Assembly: GCA_942159475.1 (NCBI GenBank)
Contig: OW804095.1
Span: 67,050,773-67,114,772 of the forward strand
Direction of reading: 5' to 3'
Length of the DNA: 64,000 nucleotides
Origin: Sthenelais limicola
Lineage: Eukaryota; Annelida; Polychaeta; Phyllodocida; Sigalionidae
The position numbers and the translations under genes are program-made. Positions 1 to 12,271 of the stretch are shown piece after piece (position 1 is the first letter of the stretch; each line of letters begins with the position of its first letter). The notes below the pieces were generated by a model. The model was not told the origin of the DNA. It worked only from the letters and a program-made list of their open reading frames with translations, and searched no databases.

Positions 1-427
1 GGTGCAGTCATCTAAAGCTATATAAAAATAGACCCTGCTGTGACCATGGGTTCCCCAATGCCTGTCCCCCCCTGTCTTCTGCCTTCAATGGGCCCTTACA
101 GGGAACTCATGCAGCAAAAATCGATGCCGAATTTGTTACTTTTAATCAGTTTTTCTTCATTTGAAACGTTTCTCCAGGATATATGATAGCTTTAGAGTGT
201 TTATCTCAAGGATAGTCATTGCATTTCAGGATCTTCCACAGCTGATAATGCATCTTTAAATAATTATAATATGAATTAATATGTTTGGTCATTTCTTGCC
301 TATATTCATATATGCCTGTAGTGTGTACATAGGAAAACATAGCAAAACATACAGCAACGATGTTGCCACCTGGAGGCTTAGAATATCACTAACACAAGCT
401 TATATATATAGACCATTCTGTACACAC

Positions 428-2345
428 TTAATCATTCACCAACACGAGACGATCTGGCATGGTCCAAATCTCGTTGCTATCATTGAAAAGCTTCAACATT
501 AGATTTTTTAACCTTGTTTTAAAGTAACGATGCTCTTCCAGAGTTCTCATCTCGAGCTGAATCCTGGGATAGTGTGTTCCATAATGTATCAATACAACCA
601 AACAAACTTTTCCTAATAGTCTCTTTGTTCCAATATTTAACATGCACTTTGTGAGGGTCTCTTAGATTATAATTTACTTCATTTTGATTTCCAAAGTCAT
701 GGTAGAGCCAGAAAATATTCAAGAACCTTTGCAATCGTCTGTACACAAGAGGCAGGATTTTAAACTCAAGGTGAATCGTTACATTGGTGATTCGACGATA
801 TACATCTCTTCCATACAAACTATAACATATTCTCAGACAATTATTCTGTATAATTTGCAACCTCCTGTACTGACTTGATTTTGATTCTACAATGACATCA
901 CGATGTTCCCAAATTCTAGAACCAGCAATATATATGTCTTGAAGATTAGAATAGCTATATCTTTAGTAATGAAATAGTGAATTTTACATAATCTCCTATA
1001 AAGAGTCGAAGCCCTAGCACAAGTAGAGTTAATATGAGGAATAAAATTCAGAGAGTCATCAAGGAGAAAGCCAAGGTATCTAAAGTTGTTAACAATGTCT
1101 ATCATGACACCATTTGTATAGACTACATAATTATTGCCTGTCGCTTTTTTTTCTTGAACCTCTAAAAATTTGTAATTTGGTTTTCTTGGAATTAATGGTC
1201 AAACCATTTATTTCCACCCATTCTTTGAAGAGATTGACATCGTTCTGTACAGCGATAATATCCCGATCTGAACTGATTTATCGGCGTACATAATTATTTT
1301 GCCAGTGAAATCAATAGTGGTAATGTCGTTAATGGACCTAAAATGCTTCCCTGCACCACACCGGCTGCCAGGGTTTTAGTGTCAGAGAGCAGATTTGCCA
1401 TCATAATTTGTTGTTCCCTTCCTTTAGAATACGAGGTTATTAACTTTAACAAATTTCCAGAAATTCCAAGCATAGCCAATTTAGATAATAAGATGTCAAT
1501 ATTTACAGAATTAAAGGCTTTAGATAGGTCGAAATATGTAGCCGAGGTCTCAACACCTTTATCTTTATTTTCTAGGACTGTATTTATCAGAGAATAAGCA
1601 GCACTCTCAATACTCTTTCCAGCCAAAAAACCATGTTGACTTGTTGAAAAGAATTCTATATTAGATAGGTGGAGGGACAATTTCACTACCACTAAGCGTT
1701 CTAGAATTTTTCCAGTGATGGGTGAAATAGAAATTGGTCGTAAATCATTTATGTGTCTAGATTGCCTTTTTTTAGGAATCAAAGTGCAGATAGCTTTCTT
1801 TCATTTTGTGGAAAAACACCGCTGACACGAATTCAATTTAAAATGATGGTAAATCTCTCTATACAAGATATCAGTGCAAATCTAAGAAAAGTAGTATTTA
1901 GATCAACAACACCACTTGATTTGCTGGGGTCGATTTCTTTCACCAATTTAATTACATCTTTTTTTATCTATCTCATCGTCCCATGTCAACAAGGGATAAT
2001 TATTAGCTAAATCATCAATGGCATCAACAGTTGATTTCGGTCCAATCGAGCAAAAAAAGTCATTTGCATAGTCAGCAGCTTCTTTTGCAAAAAGAGTGGT
2101 TCCATCTTCAGTAACAATTGAATTTATTACCTCACCTTTCGATTTACAGACTCCATATAGGTTGGCCATTTTGTCCCAAAATATCTTCTTGCTTCTGGAA
2201 TATTTAATACAAATATCTGAGACCACTCGTTTCTTAATAGCTAGTAATCTAGATTTAATTTGTACCTTCAATTCCCTAGCGTTTCGCCAGTCTTCAGGTT
2301 TATTCCCAGTGATAGCTAATTTATAGGCCTTGTACCCAGAATTCT
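428..2345 (-). mobile_element. Degenerate non-LTR retrotransposon (LINE) reverse transcriptase, 5'-truncated
   Basis: Several open pieces read in order on the minus strand, from about 2345 down to 428, make the tail of a LINE ORF2. In order they are an EN-RT linker (about 2345-1948), a reverse transcriptase core with DLRPISISP and FDLSKAFNSV motifs (1782-1294), a YLGFLLD-type segment (1105-887), and a C-terminal domain (860-428) with a final stop. The pieces sit in different frames, so the copy is frameshifted. The catalytic motif, normally YADD, reads YADK at 1277-1288, so the second aspartate is lost. The motif pattern fits the Jockey/CR1-like group of LINEs; the exact clade is not certain. 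No endonuclease domain is visible upstream, which fits ordinary 5' truncation. Confidence 0.85.
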
Positions 2346-2476
2346 CCTGCTATTTTGGGGATTTTAACTAATTCTACCTATCTCCCAATATGGGAGGAAA
2401 GTCTCCTGATAATGAGAGAACTCTGCAAATATTCAACAAACACTTGCCAAGATCACCAGTACCATGGGGACCCTAT

Positions 2477-2951
2477 AGCGGTCCGGCCACTGTTGACAAA
2501 ATTGTTGGCAATGCGTCGGCGATGTGTTGGCGATGAGCTAGTCAAGACTTTTATGAAATTTATTGCATCGTATTTGCATCAACTTGTCATTCCTATGCCT
2601 TCAGGCAATAGCCAGCGATGACTGGCGATGAGTGGGCGATTAAAAAATTGCATCGGTAAGGGTACCGATGAACATCAAACATGTTTGAAATTTCCCGCTG
2701 ATATGATTTTGCATTGGTGCATTGTCAATGGAGGTAACAGCCGTGGCGATGTGTTGGCGATGTCTAGTCGATGAGATTCCATATATAAAAGCATGAAAAT
2801 GAATTGCATAGTTGCCAAACCTTTTTCTATTGTTGTGCCACGACGATGCAGCCACCAACAACCCTCCTCATCAATGTGAATCGCCTGGAATTACATTGCC
2901 TTTACATCTTCTTTACATTGACTATGTTTTGTTGACAGTGGCCAGACCGCT
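2477..2951. mobile_element. 475-bp miniature inverted-repeat element, compact copy
   Basis: The ends are inverted repeats: the left begins AGCGGTCCGGCCACTGT and the right, reverse-complemented, begins AGCGGTCTGGCCACTGT. Both sides are flanked by TAT (2474-2476 and 2952-2954), a likely 3-bp target duplication. The interior has no coding capacity and is crowded with short GGCGATG/CATCG motifs, which look like subterminal protein-binding repeats. A related copy with the same ends lies at 3331-10166. The superfamily is unresolved. A 3-bp target site would suit PIF/Harbinger, but TAT is not its usual site. Confidence 0.8.
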
Positions 2952-5861
2952 TATGATATAATGGAAAAACATGTTTCTGTCAACTATCTAGGAATAGATT
3001 TTAATTCAGCTGTTAACCTCACTATTCTTGAGCCACACAGGTCTGATCATATGACCCAGTTAATAGCATCTGTTTACCATTCACATCTTTAAATACATGA
3101 ACTGGTAGCATTTTTCAATTACTAGTGGAAATTAACTTTGTTCTATGTGATATTTATTTATAATAACAGATGTCAGCTAGCGTGTACGAGTGATTGCATT
3201 ATGAGATATTATGTGTACTCTGTATTTGTAAACAAGCACATGTGCGCATCTGTCGTATGGAGGTCAGTGACTAAATGGTCAGCAGTAAATGCTAGCAACT
3301 AGTCTGTTGTATTAGAAGTGTACAGAGTAAAGCAGTCCGGCCACTGTCGACAAAATCGTTGGCGATGCATTGGCGATGAGGTAGTCGATAAGATTTTTGT
3401 TAAATTTATTGCATCGTCTTGTCATCGCTATGCCTTCAGCAATAGCCAGCGATGACTAGTGATGAGTGAGCGATGCAAAAATTGTATCGGCATGACATGA
3501 AATGTACCACAAATGTGAAATTTGTCAATAAAAGTTTATAAAAAAAAATCGGTAAGGGTATGAACATCAAACATGTTTGATATTTCCAGTCGATGTAATT
3601 TTGCATTGGTGTATTGTCAATGGAGGTAGTGGCCGTGGCGATGAGAAGTCGATGTGAAGTCGATGAGATTACATATGTAAAAGCAAGAAAATTGGTTCTA
3701 TAGTTGCCAATCTTATTCTAGCTGTCAATGCAAAGACGATGCAGCTACCGATAAGCCTCCTACACTGTATTACTGACCGACGGTCATTTGGGCTCAATCC
3801 GACTGTCAATGGCTGGCAGCAGAGGTGCCAGTCACTGACCGTCGGTCCGTGCTGGCCCACGGTCAGCTGACCATCGCCCAATCCCTGATGGACGGTCCTG
3901 ACCGTGGCAGCCACGGTCGCGTCGGCAGCGCCACTTTGCGCCGACGGCGGATTTTTTTTTAACTAAAATCGGTAGCGCCACTGGTGGATATTTTCAGAAC
4001 TAAAATCTTATATGCCTGGGGTGGGAGGGTGGTAGCTCTAGGTCTACTGGTATTAGGAGTTTGAGATGCTTTAATTGAATGGGCCATTGTTCATTTGATA
4101 TTAGACATATTAATATTTTGAATTGGGAACTTTAAATTATATCATTTCCCTATCATTAAGACATGCTGAATCACTTTGAAAAATCAATATATACAAAAAA
4201 TACATATTTATTTTTGGCAAAACTTCTTTATTTCAACAAAATCGAAATAATACTCCAACATAATAAATACACATAACCACATGAAATATCAATATCCAAC
4301 ATGATCATATCATATCAAACATGATCATCAAATTATATACATTATTATATACAAATTATATACGAAAACTGAGTTTTTAATCCTTAAATCTGTTTAAATC
4401 AGAATAATATCGATAATGGATAGATTGGTGCCTTGGCCTCCCGTTGTCACCCCATATACTATAGGATATAAGATATTGTATCACATTGTTATATCACCCT
4501 GTGCTAAAAACGTGATCGCTTGTCACTCAAACTGTCACTCAAACACTGCAACTCACTGATGTCATGTCTTAATGTATATTGACACCAAACGAAATACATA
4601 TATGATGCCAATGTTAGATCTTTATAGAGAAAATGATTTAACAGAAAATAATATTCAAAATCCTTATTTTTGCACAAAAATGATATCTTAAAGAAAAGAA
4701 GAGGTATTGACAGCCACATATGTGATCGTCCTACCCATTGAAATACTATAGAAACAACTGTAACATTGATTATTCACTATATTGGAAGTTTGGATTAATT
4801 TAGTGTATATGACCAGGAATATGCTGTAGACAAATTATACATGCCAAAATCTGTTAAACACATTGAGGTTTGGCCATAAATCGGCGCAACCAAACCCTAA
4901 AATAATAATAATGCTTATACCTCATTGAAACTTAAGTGCATGGGATCATTACTACAAGTTGAGGAATATTATGACCAAATTATACATAATTTGAAGCCAT
5001 GAACAAACATATTAGAACAGCAAAATCTCTCGGTCATTGCTTTATTTAGCAGTATGTGATATGACATAACCAAATATTATTAATTTCAATGGTCTTTTCA
5101 CAAATTATTCCTATTCCTTATACTAGTAATGATTATACCATAATAATGTACTGCACTAATTTATGTCATTTTGTCCTTAAATACTTAATAATTCTAGTCG
5201 CTTCAAAAGTGTAAATCTGGACGATAAACTGTTTAACTTTATACCCTGGTAGGTATAGGCACTATCAACGGGTACAAATAGTTCAAACTGTAGTGACTAA
5301 GGGAAAATCCAATATAGCAACACCTGGATACTGATGAAAACAAGTCATGTAGAGCTATAAACATGGCCTGCATTTATAAAACGTTGTTGGGAACACTGCA
5401 TTCATACTTTAAGGTATTTCTTCTGTATTGTTCTCAAATCTCTGGAAGAATCGTGACACCTTGTTGTGAGTACCAGGGGTCCCTTTCTTCGGCTTACTCT
5501 TGTATCCTTTCTTTGGATTGACTTCAATTCACATCCTGAAATGAAAAAGAGTTAATTAATTCAAATATGCACAAACATAATATTCATTGATATTTAAATA
5601 CTTTATGTAAAATCAATATACTATATATTGAAATAGCTAGAATTTCTATTAGAAATGTGCTAGAAAGCCGAAATCAGTATAATTTCATGGAAAGAATCCA
5701 TATAAATACACATGTCTGACGAATAAACGTTCAAAAACTGGCTGAAAAATACAAATTTTGTATTCTTATTATCAACCATTGTCTCCTAACGAAGAGATTT
5801 ACTACTTATTTCATGTATATTTAGGTATTTTATTCAGAAAGGATGTATCAACAACTACACA

Positions 5862-5947
5862 ATTCCATACGAATACATTATTGAACTGATGTACCGTCTT
5901 CAGTATTATAGTCAGGAATGGTGTATTCGTATGGAATGGTACATTCG
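5862..5947. repeat. 15-bp perfect inverted repeat, 56-nt spacer
   Basis: ATTCCATACGAATAC at 5862-5876 is matched by its exact reverse complement at 5933-5947. It lies inside the 6.3-kb insertion and could be the remains of a small foldback element. Confidence 0.6.
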
Positions 5948-7926
5948 TTGGAAACGCTTATGGGATGTTTATATTAAGGTGCTTATGCTTTGAACATATT
6001 GGTGGGGGAGGGAGGGGTGGAAGGTGACTGGGAGAGGGTGAGAGGGCTTGGAATATGAGTAATATCATTAATGTTTGCACAACCTACCACAATAAATCAG
6101 TGAAGGTGTAACAGGTATTGTCCGCCGGAGGTTTGGCATTCAGGTCAGTCAGTTTTCTGTAAATTGAAATTATTCTTTTATTATGTTTGAATAACATCCC
6201 CGAGGGCATTTCCATGATAAGATACTTTAAATTGAACAATGTGTATTAATGATCAACTGTTTATGTACTTGTCAATTGCAACATTTGATGCGTTTTGGTA
6301 AAGCACAACATAAGATATATATAATCACAGATGAATAGTGACCATTTTTAAGTCCCTAAATATTTATAATTTGGATCTATAAATATACTACACATATATA
6401 AAGAACTATATGGCACACAGTCGCCGCCACCTAGTGCCAGGGGCACTGGACACACCGGTCATTCACCACACTGACACTGACCTTGCTGGTCGCACAAGAG
6501 GAAAAATTATGAAATTTTATGAAATGTCATGGGATATGAAAAAGGCATCTCCCAGTCATCAGTCAAATGTTGACAAAGCTGTAAAATATTTCAGTTTAGA
6601 CACAGAATGAAACAAATAGGTAACATATATTTACTTACCAATGTCTGTCTAGCTCTTCAACTCACTGCCACCTCTAAACCTGTGTGTACACTGGCCAAAT
6701 TGAAAAAGACCGTCTGGAATAACAAGGAAAATAAAATTAACATCAATTAATTATTTTGATATAGGGACAAGAATAATATTAAAACAATATGGTTTGAAAA
6801 TAAATAATACTTTCTTAAACAAAAAAATTAAATCAACATACTCGCAACATTACAGAATAAAAACCAATAGTAACTAACCTCTTTTTCATATGCATCCATT
6901 TCTTTAACCAGAATTGTTCTCATTCCAGACTTTCAGCACAAGTTCATTCTCAGGTGGATAGTTGAGACTGAAAATACAATGTCCAAGGTTCAAAATACAT
7001 GTATTGGACCAGATTAGCATGTCATTTTTAGCAAAACCGAGTAGTATTTAGTATCAGTATGAAAGTAAGCGTAATGAATTACGCTGGCCGCCTTGATCGA
7101 TATATGGGTCAGATTTTCAGAAAATGTACAATTGGCAGCTGTACACATTTAGTAAATTCTGCTAAATTAGGCTGAAATCTGGCCAATACTAGGTAAATTC
7201 GAGTATATTTGGCATTGCATTGATTCCAACAATCTGTTTAGTTAGCTTGAACTGTATTTTTAACTTTATTTTCGTCTGAAATTTGGGTTATTTGAGACGA
7301 TTGGTGAGGGCCAATTGTACATTTTCTTAAAATTTGACCCATATAGCCTCGAATGCCAGTCAGAACGTCCCCACGCGAAAACGGACCCGTCAAAACGGCC
7401 CCCGGCTTTCTGTGTGACTACTGACTGCTTTCGCTCTGCCACCTCCGGTCAACATGGAGGTGTTGCGTCGGGGTATTACACCTTTCCACCCGACGCTAGG
7501 TGTGGGTGATATGTGGCAATATGCCTCTGAAATGGCTAACTACTAATAGGGGTGTTCCACATTACCATGCTAATATTGATACAATGCGTCCACTACTGAG
7601 TTGTTAAGCATGTATATAATAAGGATTTGATATTGGATGGTAGTAGCCTATGGTAGGAATCCTTTCGAATGTATTGGAGGAGATATCTCTAAGTTGGTCT
7701 ATATGATCTTCTAGTATAAGTATAATTAGCTAAGTATAATCTCTTGAGATTATGCTTATAATTTATATAATATTGACGTATAGGCATTACCCTTATATCC
7801 GTCTCCTACAATTTTGAGGAGACTCATATGTAAAGTACGGATTTTGGATTCTGAAAACTGAACGGAACACCAATTTCTAATGATCATTACAGTTGGTACA
7901 ACAGTAACAGAGGTTGGCATCGCTTG

Positions 7927-8073
7927 ATATTTCCTACCCTATAGGGAGAGAAGGTGTGCGACGAGGGTAGTACATTTTAATGCAAGTGATATAACAATAG
8001 GGGGTGACTAACTAACAGAGGGTATCGTCGCAGGACCTTTCCTACCCTATAGGGAGGGAAGGTCTGCGACGGC
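7927..8073. repeat. Direct pair of CTATAGGG-centred hairpins
   Basis: A block of about 32 bp containing CCTACCCTATAGGGAG and ending in TGCGACG occurs twice, at about 7930-7962 and 8040-8073. The second copy folds further: CGTCGCAG just before it pairs with CTGCGACG at its end, giving a long imperfect stem. No gene is visible around it. Confidence 0.6.
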
Positions 8074-9481
8074 AACCTCCTTATTAGTTAAACACCAACT
8101 AAAACATACACATTTTAGTGATTCCTGTCCTGAAGATGTAAAACTATTACAATTCAATCGTTGCAGGGAAGAGTTTAATTATACAAGAGATCCTAACCGT
8201 GTTAGGCTATACATATACCATCTATACTATATTATACTATACATATTCGTGTGAAATTACTTCATAATTGGTGAGGTTTATTTGAATTTTATGGGTTGCA
8301 TAGTAATGAGATGAGATGAGACGTGCCAACGTCTTTTCAGGAACACTGATGTAATGTTGTAAGTGGAGTGGGAAGACATCGTGGTATATTGGGTTGGCTG
8401 GTAAATGATGTTGGTCATTAAGGATTAGGAAATAAACCCTGAGTTTTTGTAGTCGTTATTTATTAAATATGTAATAGATAAATATGTAATAAGGGCCATA
8501 GAGAGATATTTTGTTAAATAAATCATGGCGTTCTCCCGAGTTTAGGATATTCTCATGATGGCTGAGATTTTGGCCCTAAGTCCTTAGGAACGAATATTTA
8601 TTGTTAAAAAATGTACGACTGCTACCAATAGTTGATAGGTGGTGATCTGTTTATCATCGTACAAGGCCCAGAGTTCAAAGATACGACGTTGGCTGTCAGA
8701 TTTCCTCCCCCTCCTTTTCAATTTATTTTCAGACACCATGCCCCATCGCTGGCTGCTGGGCTATGTAGCACCAAACCCCGTCAGTTTATATGGTAGCGCA
8801 TCGGGGGCCGTTTTGACTGGATACCCCTTCAAATTCTTCTCTATGTACCACCCACAGTCCCTCTCTTAGTTCTCCACGTTGCTCAAATTAAAGTGTATAC
8901 AATATATCACAGAATACATTACTTACCTAAGATTCTTAGTAGTGGAAAAGCATCGGAATGCTGATGTTCCCTTGTGAGTTGTTTGCCATTACAGACTATG
9001 TCTCAGTCTTATCCTCAGGTCGGGCCTCAAATAACCACCCTCGTCAAATACTGGTTAACTTGTGGCTGTATCTTGAGACAGTCCCATTGTCCACTTCTCT
9101 TAGAGATCGCACAATATTTCCTTCCATCAAATGTATATTATCCGTTTGGAAATAAAAGTGATAATATCCGAAAAATGAGTAGAATTTCGCTGGCAGAATC
9201 TCCCTATTTGAGGGTAGGCCCATCTATTTCGAATGTTAGCTTTCCAAACGTCCAGTAGGAGTGTTGCGCAATTTAACGTGACCTAGAAAGAGCTTGTTTT
9301 GCTACCTGGGGTTTGAAACAATGGGCTATATATAGCTACTGCAAACACAGCTTTCTGTAACGGGCGAATTGGCTGTCCCAAGGTGTAACCAAGCATTGTC
9401 CAGTGCAGTGGAGTTGGGTGGAGCGAAAAAGGCACAAACAGTTCTGAATGTGGAGGAAATGGATACAAACCTTCTGATTCC

Positions 9482-9536
9482 AGTTTAGCGAAGAAAGTCA
9501 TTTTACAGTTTAGCGGAGAAAGTCATGTTTAGCGAA
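9482..9536. repeat. Short tandem repeat, ~26-bp unit
   Basis: CAGTTTAGCGAAGAAAGTCA is followed directly by a second copy with one G/A difference and a partial third copy. It is non-coding and lies inside the 6.3-kb insertion. Confidence 0.6.
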
Positions 9537-10435
9537 AAGGTGCGGGCGAAACGCACTGGCAGGGGGGGGGGTTGGGGGGGAAGTGACTTGTGTGCGAAAA
9601 TGTATAGTTGTGAAAAATATAATTCAAGGAATAGAATATATAAGCAGTATTCTATGATTTGGCATAATCATTCAAAGTTTATTTACAGATTTTCCTGATT
9701 GTAGCTAGGTTTGTCACCTAGCTACAAATGAGCGCAACCCTGAATTAGAACTAATTAATAGAATTAATTCTTACATGAAATAGTATTAATTCTTATATGT
9801 GCATACATCATTTTTTCTAACCTGTTGACTTTATAATATACACAGCACTTGGGTATGCAGGTGACGCAACAATTCTGGCAGCATTGTAGCAAGCCAAGCC
9901 ATGCGCAGGTTGCTGACCGTTGTTTGGTTGGGTCACCTGTCACTGACCATATAGACAGTCATTGTCCATCACGTGGGTCTTGACCATAGGTTGCACCTTC
10001 CATTGACAGTTGATATCGACTGTCACTGACACTCACCCCGTTGGGGAGTTTTACAGTGTACCTAGCGACGTGCATCGGCGGCAATTACATCGACGTTGCA
10101 TCGTTTTGCATCGTTTTTGCATCGTCTTTGCATCGACTTGATTTTGTCGACAGTGGCCAGACCCCTTAATGTTAAAAACTATATAATTTTGTCATGGCAA
10201 TCCCTCGAATCTATGCAAAAATGATAAAAATGAATTTTGATTTAGACGCAAGAAACTATGGGGATCACTGCTGATAGATTCACAAGAGAATGACCACTGG
10301 CTAATAGTTCAACCAGGAGCCGGACGCACCTCTATACCTTTAAAAGGCACACCTTTTAAGAATGCACCTGGGTGTAACTTCTTTTTTCCTTTGGTCATAC
10401 AACAAATAGTTGTTAAAGATATACGTGTTCACACA

Positions 10436-10494
10436 GTAATAATATATCTACACAATTATATTATTATATAATATATCTACACAATTATATACCA
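10436..10494. repeat. Two-copy AT-rich tandem repeat
   Basis: The segment AATATATCTACACAATTATA occurs twice, separated by a few AT bases. It lies in non-coding DNA between two transposon insertions. Confidence 0.6.
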
Positions 10495-10975
10495 TCTACT
10501 CCTTTTGATCACTATATGGTGTTGTGTTGTGGCGCTTACCAGCAGATCCAATCCTGACTGCCTGGCCAGAACTGGGAGTCTTTAGGGCGCATTTCTAACG
10601 ACCACCTGCATACCAAATCTGTGGCAAATCTGAGAACCTTTATGGAATTTCAAGAAAATCCATTTTGGTATATGGACAAACAATTTCCTCAGATTCTCAT
10701 GAAACTTCGTTCAGGTACTCTTAAAATTCACATCGCCAGACAGAAATTGTCAAAATTTTATATTCTTTACTCAAATTTTAGTGGGGTTAAACCCCAGGTG
10801 ACTTATAACTTAAAGTTACATACTCCCTATGTAAGTGTTTCTATCCATCCCAAATTTGGGCGCAGGTTAGGCATTTGATAGCGACACATGTTTATTACCC
10901 GTAGATTACTTGTTAAATTAATTATGAAACTTCCAGGTCAAGTTTATAGGCCTATGTGCATCTCTCATATCTGTA

Positions 10976-11320
10976 AGGCCAAAAAAAATAGGTGTGTTTC
11001 CGATTTACCCCCCTACCTAGAAAAACCTTACCCTACCTACATTTTTTTACCATACCTGATTTTTTCCCCATCATATCTTACTTTTTTTGGATTTTTTGAC
11101 AAAAAAAGCTCATAAAAGCAGGAAAACGGGTTTTCCTAAGCCGGAACTGTCAAAAGGCACATTTCCCATGTTCAAAACAACTATTGTTATGAAAAAGAAT
11201 TTTTTTCAGTTCCTGGGAGGTGGTTTCCAAATAAAAAAAATAACACAAAAAAAAAGTTACCACCCCCCCAACCTAGTTTTCAGCCAGATAAATCGGAAAC
11301 ACACCTATTTTTTTTGGCCT
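10976..11320. mobile_element. 345-bp MITE-like element with perfect 32-bp terminal inverted repeats
   Basis: Positions 10976-11007 and 11289-11320 are exact reverse complements over 32 bases, starting AGGCC followed by eight A and TAGGTGTG. The interior is rich in homopolymer A/T runs and CCTACC/CCCTACC motifs and has no credible coding frame; the open frames here are low complexity. Perfect ends suggest a recent insertion or ongoing homogenisation. I could not settle the target duplication. Confidence 0.8.
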
Positions 11321-12070
11321 AATAGAAATTAGGTGTTGCAAATAAAAAAGAGCTGTGCTGCCATCTTGTGATAACAGCCCAACAACTACAAGTCAGTGCT
11401 ATTTTCATTACCTCAAATCAGAAATGCTCAATTTCCATGTTAACAGCTAGAACATCCATCTTATTAAAGGTAGTTGAATCCTTGAATCCATTGTGACTAA
11501 TAGACTAATACAGTGACTAATACATCTACTGAGAACAGTGTGTAACAGCATAATGCCTCTGGCTGAATAAAAACTTTAAAAAAACATAGTGCAATAAGAA
11601 ATGTTGGTGTGACCAAGGAAGAAATGGTTTCCCCCGATAAAGCCCGCAGCCTGCCCCAACTTGGCGCGGGAAAATGTGTTGTTACTATTTAATGTTGCAT
11701 AATTTAGAAGACGTTATTTCACTTATTTCTCAACCAATGTTGATGAACATAAAGTTAGCAGGAGAAAGGTGTCTTTTTGTCAATCTACTTTTTTTATGAA
11801 TCATGTGGGGAAGTAGCGTTTTGTCAAACTTGTGTAACAGTAGCCTACAGTTTCCCTCATATCTTTCTTATTTAAATAACAACGTTGATAGAACTATATA
11901 TTAAATGTAGAAGGCCAATAAAAACGACCCCTTCCGGGACAAATGGGTTAACATATGTTCCTCTTACATTTGTTATATATTTTTATTTACTATTTCATTA
12001 AAGGCCAATGCAATATTCAATTACTTAGAACATATGCAACCTAACATGATATCGTCCTTGCAACACAGCG

Positions 12071-12229
12071 ATGTTAGCTCTTGTGGAGACGAGTGATGAG
12101 AAAGATGAGGATGACATGGAAGCTGAGAGTGATGCTGATTTACAAAGTCTTTGTAGTGCTAAAGAAATAAATAATCTGGATGATGCATGTCAGAGGATTG
12201 AAGACAGGCAGAAGTTTGAAGGCGGGTAG
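12071..12229 (+). CDS. Short acidic open frame, 52 aa, not recognised
   Basis: An ATG at 12071 opens a 52-codon frame ending at TAG 12227-12229. The peptide is strongly acidic near its start (DEKDEDDMEAESDAD). It sits just upstream of the broken LINE at 12272 and could be part of the same insertion or an unrelated exon remnant. There is no match I can name and no clear splice sites. It may well be non-functional. Confidence 0.2.
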   Translation: MLALVETSDEKDEDDMEAESDADLQSLCSAKEINNLDDACQRIEDRQKFEGG

Positions 12230-12271
12230 AAATGCTAACATATGATAATGGTGGTGAATTAAGAAGTAGCA

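Larger units (their letters stand above)
3763..10058. mobile_element. 6.3-kb insertion with CACTGTA/TACAGTG ends, no transposase seen
   Basis: The block starts CACTGTATTACT and ends in a sequence whose reverse complement starts CACTGTAAAACT. Both sides are flanked by TA (3761-3762 and 10059-10060). Just inside the left end (3771-3950) and the right end (about 9920-10045) are many copies of TGACCGTC, GGTCAG and related motifs in both orientations, including perfect palindromes TGACCGACGGTCA and GGTCAGCTGACC. CACTG termini, subterminal repeats and a 2-bp target are compatible with a CMC/EnSpm-type DNA transposon. The interior is AT-rich with only short, unrecognisable open frames, so the copy appears non-autonomous or badly decayed. 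It may itself contain further insertions. Confidence 0.6.
3331..10166. mobile_element. Second copy of the AGCGGTC-type element, split by a large insertion
   Basis: The left part (3331-3760) aligns along its length with the 475-bp element at 2477-2951. The right part (about 10061-10166) matches that element's right end and finishes in the same inverted repeat. TAA is present on both outer sides (3328-3330 and 10167-10169), suggesting a 3-bp target duplication. The right arm has four GCATCG repeats about 11 bp apart (about 10090-10135). The two arms are 6.3 kb apart because another element sits between them. The compact copy supplies the empty-site comparison. Confidence 0.75.

Noticed and set aside
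11087..11332. 81-residue open frame inside the 345-bp MITE
   Set aside because: Low-complexity Lys/Phe peptide created by A/T runs of a transposable element.
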